In this document: positions 46,915-55,813 of the stretch, one piece after another | Position numbering within the stretch: the first letter of the stretch is position 1 | How the letters are laid out: each line of letters opens with the position of its first letter | NCBI GenBank assembly: GCA_036381015.1 | Contig: DASVDR010000009.1 | Location: 1-64,000 of the forward strand | DNA: 64,000 nucleotides | Reading direction: 5' to 3' | Source: Gammaproteobacteria bacterium | Lineage (GTDB): Bacteria; Pseudomonadota; Gammaproteobacteria; Steroidobacterales; Rariloculaceae | The notes under the pieces: generated by a model | What the model saw: the letters and a program-made list of their open reading frames with translations, nothing else | The model's database searches: none | Told to the model about the DNA's origin: nothing | Program-made: the position numbers and the translations under genes

Positions 46915-47036
46915 CGGTATCGGCGTCGATGTTCACGGCGGCGCGGGGAACTGTAGGATACCTCGCGGAGGCACGTCGTTCACGGACGACCCCATCGACG
47001 ACACAGCTTGCCGGTTCAACCGGCGTCGGAGGCACC

Positions 47037-47480
47037 ATGAGCAAGGATTGGATCGCCGTCGCCGACAAGACCCGCTGCCGCATCTTCGAGCAGTCGAGCC
47101 GCCACGGTCCCCTGCAGGAAATCGCCGACCTCGTCGCGCCCGCCACGCGGCTCAAGAACCAGGACATCAACGCGGATCGCCCCGGGCAGGCGTTCGACAG
47201 CGTCGGCCACGGCCGTCACGCGATGTCCTCGTCCGTCGAGCCGGTCGAGCAGGAGGCCATCCGCTTCGCAAAGGAGATCGGCGAGACGCTCGACGCCGCC
47301 CGGAAGCGAAAGCGGTTCGACCGGCTCTACCTCGTCGCCGAGCCGCGCTTTCTCGGCTATCTGCGCCAAGCGTTCGGACGGCCTCTACAAGAGTCGATCG
47401 CCGCGGAAATCGACAAGGATTGGACGGCGCAAACGTCGAATGAGATCCGCGTGCGCCTGCGAGACGTCCTTTTCGGCTGA
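47037..47480 (+). CDS. host attachment family protein
   Basis: A 147-residue protein of the family named from a plant-attachment mutant (PF10116). SKDWIAVADKTRCRIFEQ at the start, the ADRPGQAFDS segment and FDRLYLVAEPRFLGYLRQAF are diagnostic. The fold resembles eRF1 domain 2/pelota. GGAGG precedes the ATG at 47037. Despite the name, its molecular role is unclear. It stands alone between leftward genes. Confidence 0.85.
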   Translation: MSKDWIAVADKTRCRIFEQSSRHGPLQEIADLVAPATRLKNQDINADRPGQAFDSVGHGRHAMSSSVEPVEQEAIRFAKEIGETLDAARKRKRFDRLYLVAEPRFLGYLRQAFGRPLQESIAAEIDKDWTAQTSNEIRVRLRDVLFG

Positions 47481-47485
47481 CGGAT

Positions 47486-47959
47486 CTAGACGTACGCCAT
47501 CCAGCGCCCGGCGGTCATGACGCCGAGCCAGAGGGCGAGCGAGAGCGTCGCGATGACCTTCACTGCGGGCGGCGTGCGGCCGATCGACACCCAGTCGCTC
47601 CCCGATCTCGCTGCCGCGATCGTGAAGATCAGCGCATTGATGCCCGCGAGCACCATCAGCGTCATCTTCAGCCAGAACATCCGGTTCACGCCGAACGACG
47701 TGGCACCGTAGACGAACATGAGCGTGCCGGTGGTCACGTTGATGAGGAAGCCGACCCAGACCCACCGCAACAAGCCCAGCATGGCCGGCAGCGGCAAGCT
47801 GCGCGCGACGCCGAGCAGCCGCAGATCGATCAGCATGATTCCGCCGACGAGCATCGCGAGGCCGATGTAATGCGCAGTCTCGAACGTGGCGTACATCCAG
47901 ACCGAGGTCTTGATCGCTTGAGCGACAGGAGTGCTTTCGAGCCAGATCAGAAATTCCAT
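47486..47959 (-). CDS. DUF6644-like membrane protein, copy 1
   Basis: A 157-residue protein with four hydrophobic helices (MEFLIWLESTPVAQAIKTSV; FETAHYIGLAMLVGGIMLID; a WVWVGFLINVTTGTLMFVYG helix). The His-containing helices resemble small haem or redox membrane proteins, but no function is proven. Its paralogue of equal length lies directly upstream, so the two probably form a heterodimer. ATG 47959 is chosen because it mirrors the paralogue start. Confidence 0.75.
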   Translation of the reverse strand: MEFLIWLESTPVAQAIKTSVWMYATFETAHYIGLAMLVGGIMLIDLRLLGVARSLPLPAMLGLLRWVWVGFLINVTTGTLMFVYGATSFGVNRMFWLKMTLMVLAGINALIFTIAAARSGSDWVSIGRTPPAVKVIATLSLALWLGVMTAGRWMAYV

Positions 47960-47973
47960 CCGCGCCCCCGGAG

Positions 47974-48447
47974 CTAGGGCAGGTACGCGATGAGCCGCCC
48001 GGCGACCGCCGCGCCGACCCAGAACGTCAGCGACGCCCCGGCCAGCCATTTGGCGCCGGCGGAGGGCGTCTCCGCCGCGCTCGCCGCGGGCTCATCGAAA
48101 ATCTTGCGCCCGAGCAGCACCGCGTTGACGCCGGCCAATAGGATCAGCGCCAGCTTGACCCTGAACGTGTAGCTGCTGAAGAAGTAGATCGCGTCGGACG
48201 TGAACAAGGCAATGCCCGAGATCGCGTTGAACGTGAACCCGAGCCACGCGAGCGGCAGCAGATCACGCGTGCCGAGCAGCGGAAGCTCCGGCTTGAAGCC
48301 GAGGACGCGCAAGTTGATCAAGCCGAGGGAGCCGAGCAGCATCGCCATCCCGACTGCGTGCACCGTCTCGAGCAGCGGATAGGCCCACACGGTCTCGGCC
48401 ACCGCCGTGGCCAGCGCCGTGCTCTGCAACCAGGCCAAGAAGTCCAT
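47974..48447 (-). CDS. DUF6644-like membrane protein, copy 2
   Basis: A 157-residue paralogue of the next gene (MDFLAWLQSTALATAVAETV; LLETVHAVGMAMLLGSLGLI; LAWLGFTFNAISGIALF). Both share the pattern WLxST...ET.H..G.AML.G....L.LR.LG. The gap between the two is 14 bp. Function is unknown. A gamma-glutamyltransferase gene precedes it by about 35 bp, on the same strand. Confidence 0.75.
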   Translation of the reverse strand: MDFLAWLQSTALATAVAETVWAYPLLETVHAVGMAMLLGSLGLINLRVLGFKPELPLLGTRDLLPLAWLGFTFNAISGIALFTSDAIYFFSSYTFRVKLALILLAGVNAVLLGRKIFDEPAASAAETPSAGAKWLAGASLTFWVGAAVAGRLIAYLP

Positions 48448-48481
48448 CGAGAACGACGTGGGGCGGGCAGCCTACGCGAGG

Positions 48482-50410
48482 CTACCAGGCGATGCCGTAG
48501 TCCTCGCCGTAATCGCTGGAGCCTCCCCAGAGGGTGCCGTGCTCGAGGTCGAACTCGATCGCGTTGATGGGGCCCGACGTGAGCCTGGCCGTCTCGACGC
48601 GGTAGCCCATGGTCTCGAGCTTCGTGCGCACCCAGGACGGGACGTCGTCACGCAGAAGCAGGCGGCCCGGCTGCGCCTCGTGGCGGCCGAAGGAGCTGTG
48701 CATCTGGTAGCTGTTGAAATTCGCCGCTTCCGCCGCCTCCTGCACGTTCATGCCGAACTCGACGACGTTCAAGAAGAACTGGAGGAGGTTCTGGTCCTGT
48801 GCATCCCCGCCCTGCACGGCGAACGACAGAAAAGGCTTCCCGTCCTTGAGCGCGATGCTCGGGCTCAGCGTGGCGCGCGGCCGCTTGCCCGGCTCGAGCA
48901 CGTTGAACGGGTTCGATCGCGGATCCATCACGAAGCTCTGCATCCGCTCGGACAGCCCGATCCCGGTCTTGCCCGGGATGAACGCCGGAAGCCACCCTCC
49001 GCTCGGCGTGATCGAGACGACCCACCCGTCGGCATCGGCCGCCTGAATCGACGTGGTGCCGGCGAGAAACGCCTGGTCGTCGGTCAACGTCCGGATCTCG
49101 CGCTCCGCGGCAATCGGCGGTCCGCGGCGCACTCGGGGCGACCAGGTCTCGAGCAGATGGCGGTACGGGTTGACCTCGCCTTGATACGGATACGGGTCGC
49201 CGGGGGGCACCTGCGGATCGTTTCGACGCCAGTTGATCTCGCCGAATCGCTCCCGTGCGTACTCCTTCGAAAGCAGGCCCTCGATGGGCTCCGCAGGCGG
49301 GAAGTACGGGTCGCCGTAGTAGAAATCGCGGTCGGCGTACGCCAGGTTCATCGCCTGATAGAGCGTGTGAATGTAGCGAACGCTGTTGTACCCCATCGCC
49401 TGGAGGTCGACGTTCTCGAGGATGTTCAGCGTCTGCAACAGCACCGGGCCTTGAACCCAGGTCGTGAGCTTGTAGACGTCGATACCCTTGTAGTTCGTGA
49501 CTACCGGGTCTTCGATATAGACGCGCCACTCGTCGAGGTCCTCGGCCGTGATCAGGCCGCCCGCCGCCTGCGTTCCGGCGGCGATCTCGCGGGCGATGTC
49601 GCCGCGGTAAAAGCGATCGTATGCGGCCATGATCGCCTCCTCGCGGCTCTTACCGTCCTCGAGCGCGGACCGCTCGGCCTCGACGAGCTTCATCAACGTC
49701 GCGAGGAGATCGGGCTGCGAGAACACTTCGCCGGGCCGAGGCGCCCACCAGGCGCGCGGCCGCGACGGATCGTAATGCGGGAGGAAGACGCGCCGGGACC
49801 CCTCCCACTGCCGCAGGAGCTCCTTCGTCGCTTCCATCGTCTCGGCCGCGGCGCGCTCGATCGCATAGCCTTCGGCCATCTGCAGCGCCGGCTCGAGCAC
49901 CTCCTCGAGGCTCATCGTGCCGAACTCGGCGAGCATGACCATCAGCCCGCCCGGGGTTCCGGGCGTGACGGCCGCGAGGGGGCCGTAGTCCGGGGGCTGG
50001 GACATTCCGCGCGACTGGAAAAACTCGGGGGTCGCGCCGGACGGCGCGGCACCGAGCGCGTTGATGCCCTTGACCTCGCCGGTGCGCGGGTCGTGGATCA
50101 GCGCCTGCGTCTCGCCGCCCCAGCCGAGCGTGTCCCACATCGTCGCCGCCGCCGCGAGCATCGCGCAAGCCGCGTCGACGGCGTTGCCGCCCTTCGCGAA
50201 CGTCATTGCCCCGGCCGTGGCCGCGAGCGGCTTGCCCGCGATCGCGATCCAATGCTTGCCGTGCAGGACCGGCTTCACGGTGCCGATGTTTTCCTGGCCG
50301 GCCGCCTGCCCGGCGAGGAGCACGAGCGCGAATGCGGCGAGCGCGACGGGGCCGGCCGTCGAGGCGCGGCGGAGGGACCTGCAGGCCCCCCGAATGAGTT
50401 GATGTGCCAT
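48482..50410 (-). CDS. gamma-glutamyltransferase family protein
   Basis: A 642-residue Ntn hydrolase precursor with a signal peptide ending near QAAGQ. KPLAATAGAMTFAKGGNAVD and the block TPGTPGGLMVMLAEFG match the large subunit. The autocleavage Thr lies in LAGTTSIQAADADGWVVSIT, and DPRSNPFNVLEPGKRPRATL matches the small subunit. SDYGEDYGIAW closes it. The CDS is longer than E. coli Ggt (580). Family members split glutathione or acylated beta-lactams, so the substrate is open. Confidence 0.85.
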   Translation of the reverse strand: MAHQLIRGACRSLRRASTAGPVALAAFALVLLAGQAAGQENIGTVKPVLHGKHWIAIAGKPLAATAGAMTFAKGGNAVDAACAMLAAAATMWDTLGWGGETQALIHDPRTGEVKGINALGAAPSGATPEFFQSRGMSQPPDYGPLAAVTPGTPGGLMVMLAEFGTMSLEEVLEPALQMAEGYAIERAAAETMEATKELLRQWEGSRRVFLPHYDPSRPRAWWAPRPGEVFSQPDLLATLMKLVEAERSALEDGKSREEAIMAAYDRFYRGDIAREIAAGTQAAGGLITAEDLDEWRVYIEDPVVTNYKGIDVYKLTTWVQGPVLLQTLNILENVDLQAMGYNSVRYIHTLYQAMNLAYADRDFYYGDPYFPPAEPIEGLLSKEYARERFGEINWRRNDPQVPPGDPYPYQGEVNPYRHLLETWSPRVRRGPPIAAEREIRTLTDDQAFLAGTTSIQAADADGWVVSITPSGGWLPAFIPGKTGIGLSERMQSFVMDPRSNPFNVLEPGKRPRATLSPSIALKDGKPFLSFAVQGGDAQDQNLLQFFLNVVEFGMNVQEAAEAANFNSYQMHSSFGRHEAQPGRLLLRDDVPSWVRTKLETMGYRVETARLTSGPINAIEFDLEHGTLWGGSSDYGEDYGIAW

Positions 50411-50594
50411 GGGCCAAGTGTAACCGGCTTGCGGCTCCTGAGGGGGGAACCTGATCGCACCGAGACCATCCGGGAGACCGGAGCATCGTCGCCGCCGCCG
50501 CCCGGCGAGGCCGGTGCGGCGAAACCTTCCGGGCCGAATCCGCTTTCCCGGACCGGGTTACAATCGGTGCATCATGGTCCAACCGTGAGCCGAC

Positions 50595-51947
50595 GTGTCC
50601 CCCCAGAAGGACCTGCTCGACGCCGACGCGACCGGCGGCGCACCGCTCGCGCATCTGCTCCGCCCGCGCACGCTCGATGACTTTCTCGGTCAGGAGCACC
50701 TGCTCGCGCCCGGTAAGCCGCTGCGCGAAGCCATCGAGCGCGGCAGCGTCGGCAGCATGGTCCTGTGGGGGCCTCCCGGCAGCGGCAAGACCACGCTCGC
50801 GCGTCTGATCGCGAATTACACCGACAAGGCGTTCGAGGTCTTCAGCGCCGTCACCGAGGGCGTGCCGCGGGTGCGGGAGATCATCCGCGAGGCGCAGCAA
50901 CGGCTCGTCACCGATCGGCGCGGCACCATTCTCTTCTGCGACGAGATCCACCGCTTCAACAAGGCGCAGCAGGACGCGTTCCTTCCGTACGTCGAGGAAG
51001 GCGTGATCACGCTGATCGGCGCGACGACGGAGAACCCCTCCTTCGAGCTGAACTCGGCGCTGCTGTCGCGGCTGCGCGTGTTCGTGCTCGAGCCGCTCGC
51101 ACCCGAGCACATCGCGGCCATCATCGCGAAAGGTTTCGCGCGCCTCGCCGCCGACTCCGGGGCGCGGCTCGCGCCGACCGCGGACGCGATCGAGCTCCTC
51201 GCCCGCCACGCGGACGGCGACGCCCGGAGGGCGCTGAACGTCACGGAAGCCGTGTGGCATCACGCCCGCGGAAAGCTGCCGCGCGGCGCGGGCGAGATCA
51301 GCGCCGACCTCGTGATCCAAGTGCTCGAGCGTCGCATCCCGCAGTACGACAAATCGGGCGAGCAGCACTACAACCTGATCTCGGCGCTGCACAAGGCGGT
51401 ACGCGGCAGCGACGTCGAGGGCGCGCTCTACTGGCTCGCGCGCATGATCGACGCCGGGGAAGACCCGCTCTATATCGCGCGCCGCGTGGTGCGGATGGCG
51501 AGCGAGGACATCGGTCTCGCGGACCCCCGTGCGCTGTCGCTCGCGCTCGCCGCGAAAGACGCGTATCACTTCCTGGGCTCTCCCGAAGGCGAGCTCGCCA
51601 TTGCCGAAGCGGTGATCTACCTCGCGACCGCACCGAAATCGAACCGCGCCTACGTCGCCTGGCAGGAAGCGCTGCGCGCCGCGCGCGAGCATCCGGCGGA
51701 GCCCGTGCCGCTGCATATCCGCAACGCGCCGACGAAGCTCATGAAGGAGCTCGGTTACGGGCGCGGCTACCGCTACGATCACGACGAAGGCGGCCTCGCG
51801 GCCGGCCAGGAGTACTTGCCGGAGCGCCTCCGCGGCGCGGCCTGGTACGAGCCGACCCGCCATGGGTTCGAGAAGACCTTGGCCGAGCGGATCGAATGGT
51901 GGACGAAGGTGAAGCAGTCCGCGCGCGCGCCGGACGAGAGGCGATGA
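50595..51947 (+). CDS. rarA: replication-associated recombination protein A
   Basis: A 450-residue AAA+ protein (MgsA/RarA/WRNIP1). RPRTLDDFLGQEHLLAPGKP, Walker A GPPGSGKTT, Walker B ILFCDEIHRFNKAQQD and sensor GATTENPSFELNSALLSR are intact. The C-terminal tetramerisation part has SEDIGLADPRALSLAL. It acts at stalled replication forks. The start is GTG at 50595. It overlaps the next gene by four bases (ATGA). Confidence 0.94.
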   Translation: MSPQKDLLDADATGGAPLAHLLRPRTLDDFLGQEHLLAPGKPLREAIERGSVGSMVLWGPPGSGKTTLARLIANYTDKAFEVFSAVTEGVPRVREIIREAQQRLVTDRRGTILFCDEIHRFNKAQQDAFLPYVEEGVITLIGATTENPSFELNSALLSRLRVFVLEPLAPEHIAAIIAKGFARLAADSGARLAPTADAIELLARHADGDARRALNVTEAVWHHARGKLPRGAGEISADLVIQVLERRIPQYDKSGEQHYNLISALHKAVRGSDVEGALYWLARMIDAGEDPLYIARRVVRMASEDIGLADPRALSLALAAKDAYHFLGSPEGELAIAEAVIYLATAPKSNRAYVAWQEALRAAREHPAEPVPLHIRNAPTKLMKELGYGRGYRYDHDEGGLAAGQEYLPERLRGAAWYEPTRHGFEKTLAERIEWWTKVKQSARAPDERR

Positions 51948-53107
51948 GCCCGACGACCGTCCAGAAGGCCTTCTTCGCGGCGCTGCTCGTGCTCGTCACG
52001 GCCGCGTTCCTGTGGCTGATCCGCGGATTCCTGCAGCCGATCTTCTGGGCCGTCGCGCTCGGCATCATCGTGTATCCGCTCCACGCGCGGGTCGAGCAGC
52101 GCCTGCCGCACCACCGCTCGCTCGCGGCCGGCACGAGCATGTTCCTCGTCGTGCTGATCGTGATCCTGCCGCTCGTCGGCGTCGTCACGGCCGTGACGAA
52201 CGAGGCGACCACGCTCGTGCAACGGCTGAACGAGGAGGATATCGAGCTCAACCGGCTGTACGACGAGCTCGAGGAGCACTTGCCGCAGCTCACGAACCTG
52301 CTCGAGCGATTCCGCATCGATCCGCAGGGGCTCGAGACCCGGCTGGCCGAGGCCGGCGTCGCGGCCAGCCGGTTCATCGCCGCACGGGCTCTCGCCCTCG
52401 GCCAGGACACCGTGCGCGTGACGATCTACTTCTTTCTGATGCTCTACCTGCTCTTCTTCTTCCTGCGCGACGGCCCGCGCCTTCTCGACGGCCTCGTGCG
52501 CGCGCTCCCGCTCGGCGACGCCCGCGAACGGTACCTCCTCTCGCGCTTCGCCGAGGTCTCCCGCGCAACGATCAAGGGCACGATCGTCGTCGGCATCGTG
52601 CAGGGGGCGATCGGCGGCACGGCGTTCTGGATCCTCGGCCTCGCGGCTCCCGTGCTCTGGGGCGTCGTGATGGCGCTGCTCACGATCCTGCCGGCCGTGG
52701 GCGCGGCGCTCGTCTGGGCGCCGGCCGCCGTGATCCTGATCGTGAGCGGCCGGATCATCGCGGGCATCGCGCTGATCCTGATCGGCGTCCTCGTGATCGG
52801 GCTCGTGGATAACCTGCTGCGGCCCGTGCTCGTCGGCCGCGACACCCGCATGCCCGACTACCTGATCCTGCTCTCGACGCTCGGCGGCCTCACCGCGTTC
52901 GGTCTCGCGGGCATCGTGATCGGCCCGATCATCGCGGCCTTCTTCCTGAGCTGCTGGGAGATGGCGCGGGAAGAGTTCAAGGGCGAGGAAGCGCCGCCGG
53001 CTGCGCCCGAGACCGCGCCCGGCGCGCAGGTTGCGCGTCTCCCGGCCGCGGAAAAGGAGCAGGCGGCCTCGGGCGCGGCGAGCACGCGTCCGGGCCGCAC
53101 GCAGTGA
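51944..53107 (+). CDS. AI-2E transporter family protein
   Basis: A 387-residue membrane protein of the YdiK/TqsA family. The N-terminal helices hold FLQPIFWAVALGIIVYPLHA, and the C-terminal core has RDTRMPDYLILLSTLGGLTAFGLAGIVIGP. A soluble segment of about 100 residues lies between helices. Family members export autoinducer-2 or act as Na+/H+ antiporters. The Ala/Glu-rich tail (about 45 residues) is unconserved. It overlaps rarA and the next gene by four bases each. Confidence 0.88.
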   Translation: MSPTTVQKAFFAALLVLVTAAFLWLIRGFLQPIFWAVALGIIVYPLHARVEQRLPHHRSLAAGTSMFLVVLIVILPLVGVVTAVTNEATTLVQRLNEEDIELNRLYDELEEHLPQLTNLLERFRIDPQGLETRLAEAGVAASRFIAARALALGQDTVRVTIYFFLMLYLLFFFLRDGPRLLDGLVRALPLGDARERYLLSRFAEVSRATIKGTIVVGIVQGAIGGTAFWILGLAAPVLWGVVMALLTILPAVGAALVWAPAAVILIVSGRIIAGIALILIGVLVIGLVDNLLRPVLVGRDTRMPDYLILLSTLGGLTAFGLAGIVIGPIIAAFFLSCWEMAREEFKGEEAPPAAPETAPGAQVARLPAAEKEQAASGAASTRPGRTQ

Positions 53108-54390
53108 GCCGGGTGCTCCTGCTCGGCGCGAGCGGCCTCATCGGCTCGGCGGTTCTCGCGCGGCTCGTCAAGCACGGCCGGGAAGTGACCGCAGTCGCAC
53201 GCCGCCCCGGCGCGGACCTGCCGGGCGTCGAGTGGGTCGAGCTCGATATCGCCGCAGCCACGTCGCCGCTCGACTGGCGGCCGCACCTCGCGGGCGTCGA
53301 GGCCGTCGTCAACTGTGCCGGCGTGCTGCAGGATGCGCCCGGCGACCACACGCAGGGCGTTCACGTCGACGGCGTCGCCGCGCTCTACCGCGCCTGCGAG
53401 GACGGCGGCCCGCGCCGGATCGTGCATCTCTCTGCGATCGGCGCCGACCGCGGCGCGCTCAGCCCCTTCTCGGCGACGAAGAAGGCCGGGGAGGATGCGC
53501 TCACGTCGCGCGACCTCGATTGGGTGATCCTGCGCCCGTCCGTGGTCGTGGGCAGGCCTGCCGGGGGCGGCAGCGCGCTGCTGCGCGGGCTCGCCGGGCT
53601 CCCGGCGATCCCCGACCCGCCCGACGCGGGTCCGCTTCAGATCGTCCAGCTCGACGACGTCGTCGACACGATCCTGTTCTTCGTCGAGCCCTCGACGCCC
53701 GCGCGCATCGCGCTCGACGTCGCCGGTCCCGAGCGCCTCGCCTTCGGCGACGCTGTGCTCGCGTTCCGACGGTGGCTCCGCTTTCGGCCCGCGCGGCGAG
53801 CTCGCTTCCCGCGTTGGCTCATGGCCCTCGCCTACCGGCTAGGCGATTTCGCGGCGCTGCTCGGATGGCGCACGCCGATCCGCACGACGGCGCGGCACGA
53901 GCTCGTGCGCGGCGCCATCGGCGACCCGAGCGCGTGGATCGCGACCACCGGCATCGCGCCGCAGCGGCTCGCGGACGCGCTCGCGGCGGAGCCCGCGTCC
54001 GTGCAGGAACGGCGCTTCGCCCGTCTCTATTTCCTGAAGCCCGTCGTGCTCGCGGTCCTCGCCGCCTTCTGGATCCTGACCGGCGTGATCTCCCTCGGTC
54101 CCGGCTGGGAAATCGGGCTCGAGTACATGGAGCGCGGCGGCGTCGGCGCGCTCGCCGCGCCCGGCGTCGTCGCCGGCGCCGTGGCCGACATCGTCATCGG
54201 CATCGGGATCGCCGTGCGCCGCACGGCCGTTCCGGCGCTCTGGGCCGCCGTCGTCCTCTCCGTGTTCTATCTCGTCGCCGGCACGATACTGCTGCCTTCG
54301 CTGTGGACCGATCCGATCGGCCCGATGATGAAGATCTGGCCGATCATCGCGCTCAACCTCGTGGCGCTCGCGATCGTCGACGACCGGTGA
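53104..54390 (+). CDS. NAD(P)-binding SDR fused to a DoxX-like membrane domain
   Basis: A 428-residue protein. Residues 1-290 are an atypical SDR (VLLLGASGLIGSAVLARLVK; NCAGVLQDAPG; LSAIGADRGALSPFSATKK). The last about 120 residues have four hydrophobic helices like DoxX (FLKPVVLAVLAAFWILTGVI). Similar fusions are found in proteobacteria next to DUF2269 proteins, as here. It may pair a redox enzyme with a quinone-type membrane module. The start GTG overlaps the previous stop. Confidence 0.82.
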   Translation: MSRVLLLGASGLIGSAVLARLVKHGREVTAVARRPGADLPGVEWVELDIAAATSPLDWRPHLAGVEAVVNCAGVLQDAPGDHTQGVHVDGVAALYRACEDGGPRRIVHLSAIGADRGALSPFSATKKAGEDALTSRDLDWVILRPSVVVGRPAGGGSALLRGLAGLPAIPDPPDAGPLQIVQLDDVVDTILFFVEPSTPARIALDVAGPERLAFGDAVLAFRRWLRFRPARRARFPRWLMALAYRLGDFAALLGWRTPIRTTARHELVRGAIGDPSAWIATTGIAPQRLADALAAEPASVQERRFARLYFLKPVVLAVLAAFWILTGVISLGPGWEIGLEYMERGGVGALAAPGVVAGAVADIVIGIGIAVRRTAVPALWAAVVLSVFYLVAGTILLPSLWTDPIGPMMKIWPIIALNLVALAIVDDR

Positions 54391-54869
54391 CCCTGCAGTA
54401 CCACGTCCTGCTCTACCTGCACGTGATCGGCGCGACCGTGCTGCTCGGCACCGGCGCCGGCATCGCATTCTTCATGCTCGTCGCGCATCTTCGCCGCGAT
54501 CCGGCCGTGATCGCCGGCGTCGCGGCGATCGTCGTGCTCGCGGACTTCGTCTTCACGGCCACCGCCGTCGTCGCGCAGCCGATCACGGGCTTCCTGCTCG
54601 CCCGCTTGCTCGGCTATCCCGTGTTCGACGGCTGGATCGCCGTGTCGCTGATGCTCTATGCGGTGACCGGCGCGTTCTGGCTGCCCGTCGTCTGGATGCA
54701 GCTGCGCATGCGCGACCTCGCGCGCGAGGCGGTTCGAGCGGGCACACCGTTGCCGGCCGCGTACCGCCGCCTGTTTCGGATCTGGTTCGCGTTCGGATTC
54801 CCGGCCTTCGCCGCGGTCCTCGGAATCTTCTGGCTGATGATCGCGCGGCCGCAGTTCTCGTTCCGGTGA
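54387..54869 (+). CDS. DUF2269 family membrane protein
   Basis: A 160-residue four-helix protein (YHVLLYLHVIGATVLLGTGA; TATAVVAQPITGFLLARLLG). The spaced His and the QPxTG motif fit DUF2269. The GTG start lies in the GTGA overlap with the preceding gene. It closes the four-gene coupled cluster rarA, AI-2E, SDR-DoxX and DUF2269. Confidence 0.8.
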   Translation: MTLQYHVLLYLHVIGATVLLGTGAGIAFFMLVAHLRRDPAVIAGVAAIVVLADFVFTATAVVAQPITGFLLARLLGYPVFDGWIAVSLMLYAVTGAFWLPVVWMQLRMRDLAREAVRAGTPLPAAYRRLFRIWFAFGFPAFAAVLGIFWLMIARPQFSFR

Positions 54870-54916
54870 GCGCCGTGGGTCGCCCAAGGCGGACCCGCGG
54901 GGTACGGCGTCGCGGG

Positions 54917-54945
54917 TTGCCTCGGCCGGCGTCGAGGCGTATAAG
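54917..54945 (+). promoter_or_regulatory. putative promoter for tRNA-Pro
   Basis: TTGCCT (54917) and TATAAG (54940) with a 17-bp spacer lie about 150 bp before the tRNA gene. It may drive a tRNA precursor with a long leader. Confidence 0.5.
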
Positions 54946-55098
54946 GTGCGCCCGGCTACGGAGCGTATGCGCCGACGGCAACGGCCGCCCGGGTGTCATT
55001 CGCGCCGAAAATCTCGCAAAATTGCGCCGTGGAAGCGACGGGGCGCGGCAGCCCGAGCCGCACGCAAGCGCCGCCCTTCCGCAGCCCGCTCGACACGT

Positions 55099-55175
55099 CG
55101 GGGTGTAGCTCAGCCTGGTAGAGCACTGCGTTCGGGACGCAGGGGCCGTAGGTTCAAATCCTATCACCCCGACCA
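55099..55175 (+). tRNA. tRNA-Pro (anticodon CGG)
   Basis: A 77-base cloverleaf including the encoded CCA: acceptor CGGGGTG/CACCCCG, anticodon loop TTCGGGA, T-loop TTCAAAT. It reads CCG. Phage-like genes begin 100 bp downstream, so its 3' end is a likely attachment site. Confidence 0.95.
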
Positions 55176-55274
55176 ATCCACTCAATGACTTAGCCGCGTT
55201 TTCCCCCTTCCGACCGAAGCCGTACGGCACTCGTACGGCATGTCTCTCGCGCCTCCTGCGCCGAAGGAGGCCCG

Positions 55275-55610
55275 ATGCGATGCCTTGCCGTACTGGCGCT
55301 CTTCGCCGCTCACGTCGCCCTCGCGCAGCCGATCCGCCCGACTCTCGACGAGACGGCGTTCCGGCTCGAGGTGACTTGGATCGAGAGCCAGCGCGAACTC
55401 GCCGAAGCACGACGCCGCTACGGCGCCGAGAGCTTCGAGCGCTCGATCCTCCGCCGAGGCCCCGAGGATGGCTTCGCCGTCCTCCTGCGCGTCGACGGCG
55501 AGCTCGTGTGCCGGCTCTACATCCGCCGGCCTGAGACCGTCGATGACGACGCCACCGCGATGATTGGGCACGAACTCATGCACTGCCTCGCCGGGGCGTA
55601 TCACCGATGA
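55275..55610 (+). CDS. small secreted protein with HELMH motif
   Basis: A 111-residue protein with a signal peptide (MRCLAVLALFAAHVALAQ). Near the C-terminus, DATAMIGHELMHCLAGAYHR carries HExxH, the zinc metallopeptidase motif, followed by another His. A Cys pair may form a disulfide. The size is small for a protease. It lies first after tRNA-Pro, with GGAGG before the ATG. It could be an envelope-acting phage protein; I cannot name it. Confidence 0.7.
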   Translation: MRCLAVLALFAAHVALAQPIRPTLDETAFRLEVTWIESQRELAEARRRYGAESFERSILRRGPEDGFAVLLRVDGELVCRLYIRRPETVDDDATAMIGHELMHCLAGAYHR

Positions 55611-55744
55611 GCGCCCGCCGCCGCGCCTGCCGCTTCGGCTGCACGCCCGACGCGCGCCATCAGCTGCACGTGCTCGGCATCTTGTTCCGCCGTTCGAACG
55701 AGCGATTCGAGCGGTGGCTGAATCCGCCTCGAAAGGGGCGGTAA
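55607..55744 (+). CDS. small basic protein, coupled to the HELMH gene
   Basis: A 45-residue Arg-rich protein beginning in the ATGA overlap with the preceding gene. Two Cys and two His in the first half (CRFGC...HQLH) could bind zinc. It is too short to classify. Coupling is the main evidence that it is real. Confidence 0.5.
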   Translation: MSARRRACRFGCTPDARHQLHVLGILFRRSNERFERWLNPPRKGR

Positions 55745-55813
55745 GCGGCCCGACCGGACGCTGCAACGTCCGGCCGAGCCTTGCCACAACCCAAGCCTCA
55801 AGAGGCAAGAGCC

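Noticed and set aside
55176-55274. Integrase gene next to tRNA-Pro
   Set aside because: There are only about 100 bp before the first phage-element gene and no integrase motif on either strand anywhere to 64000.
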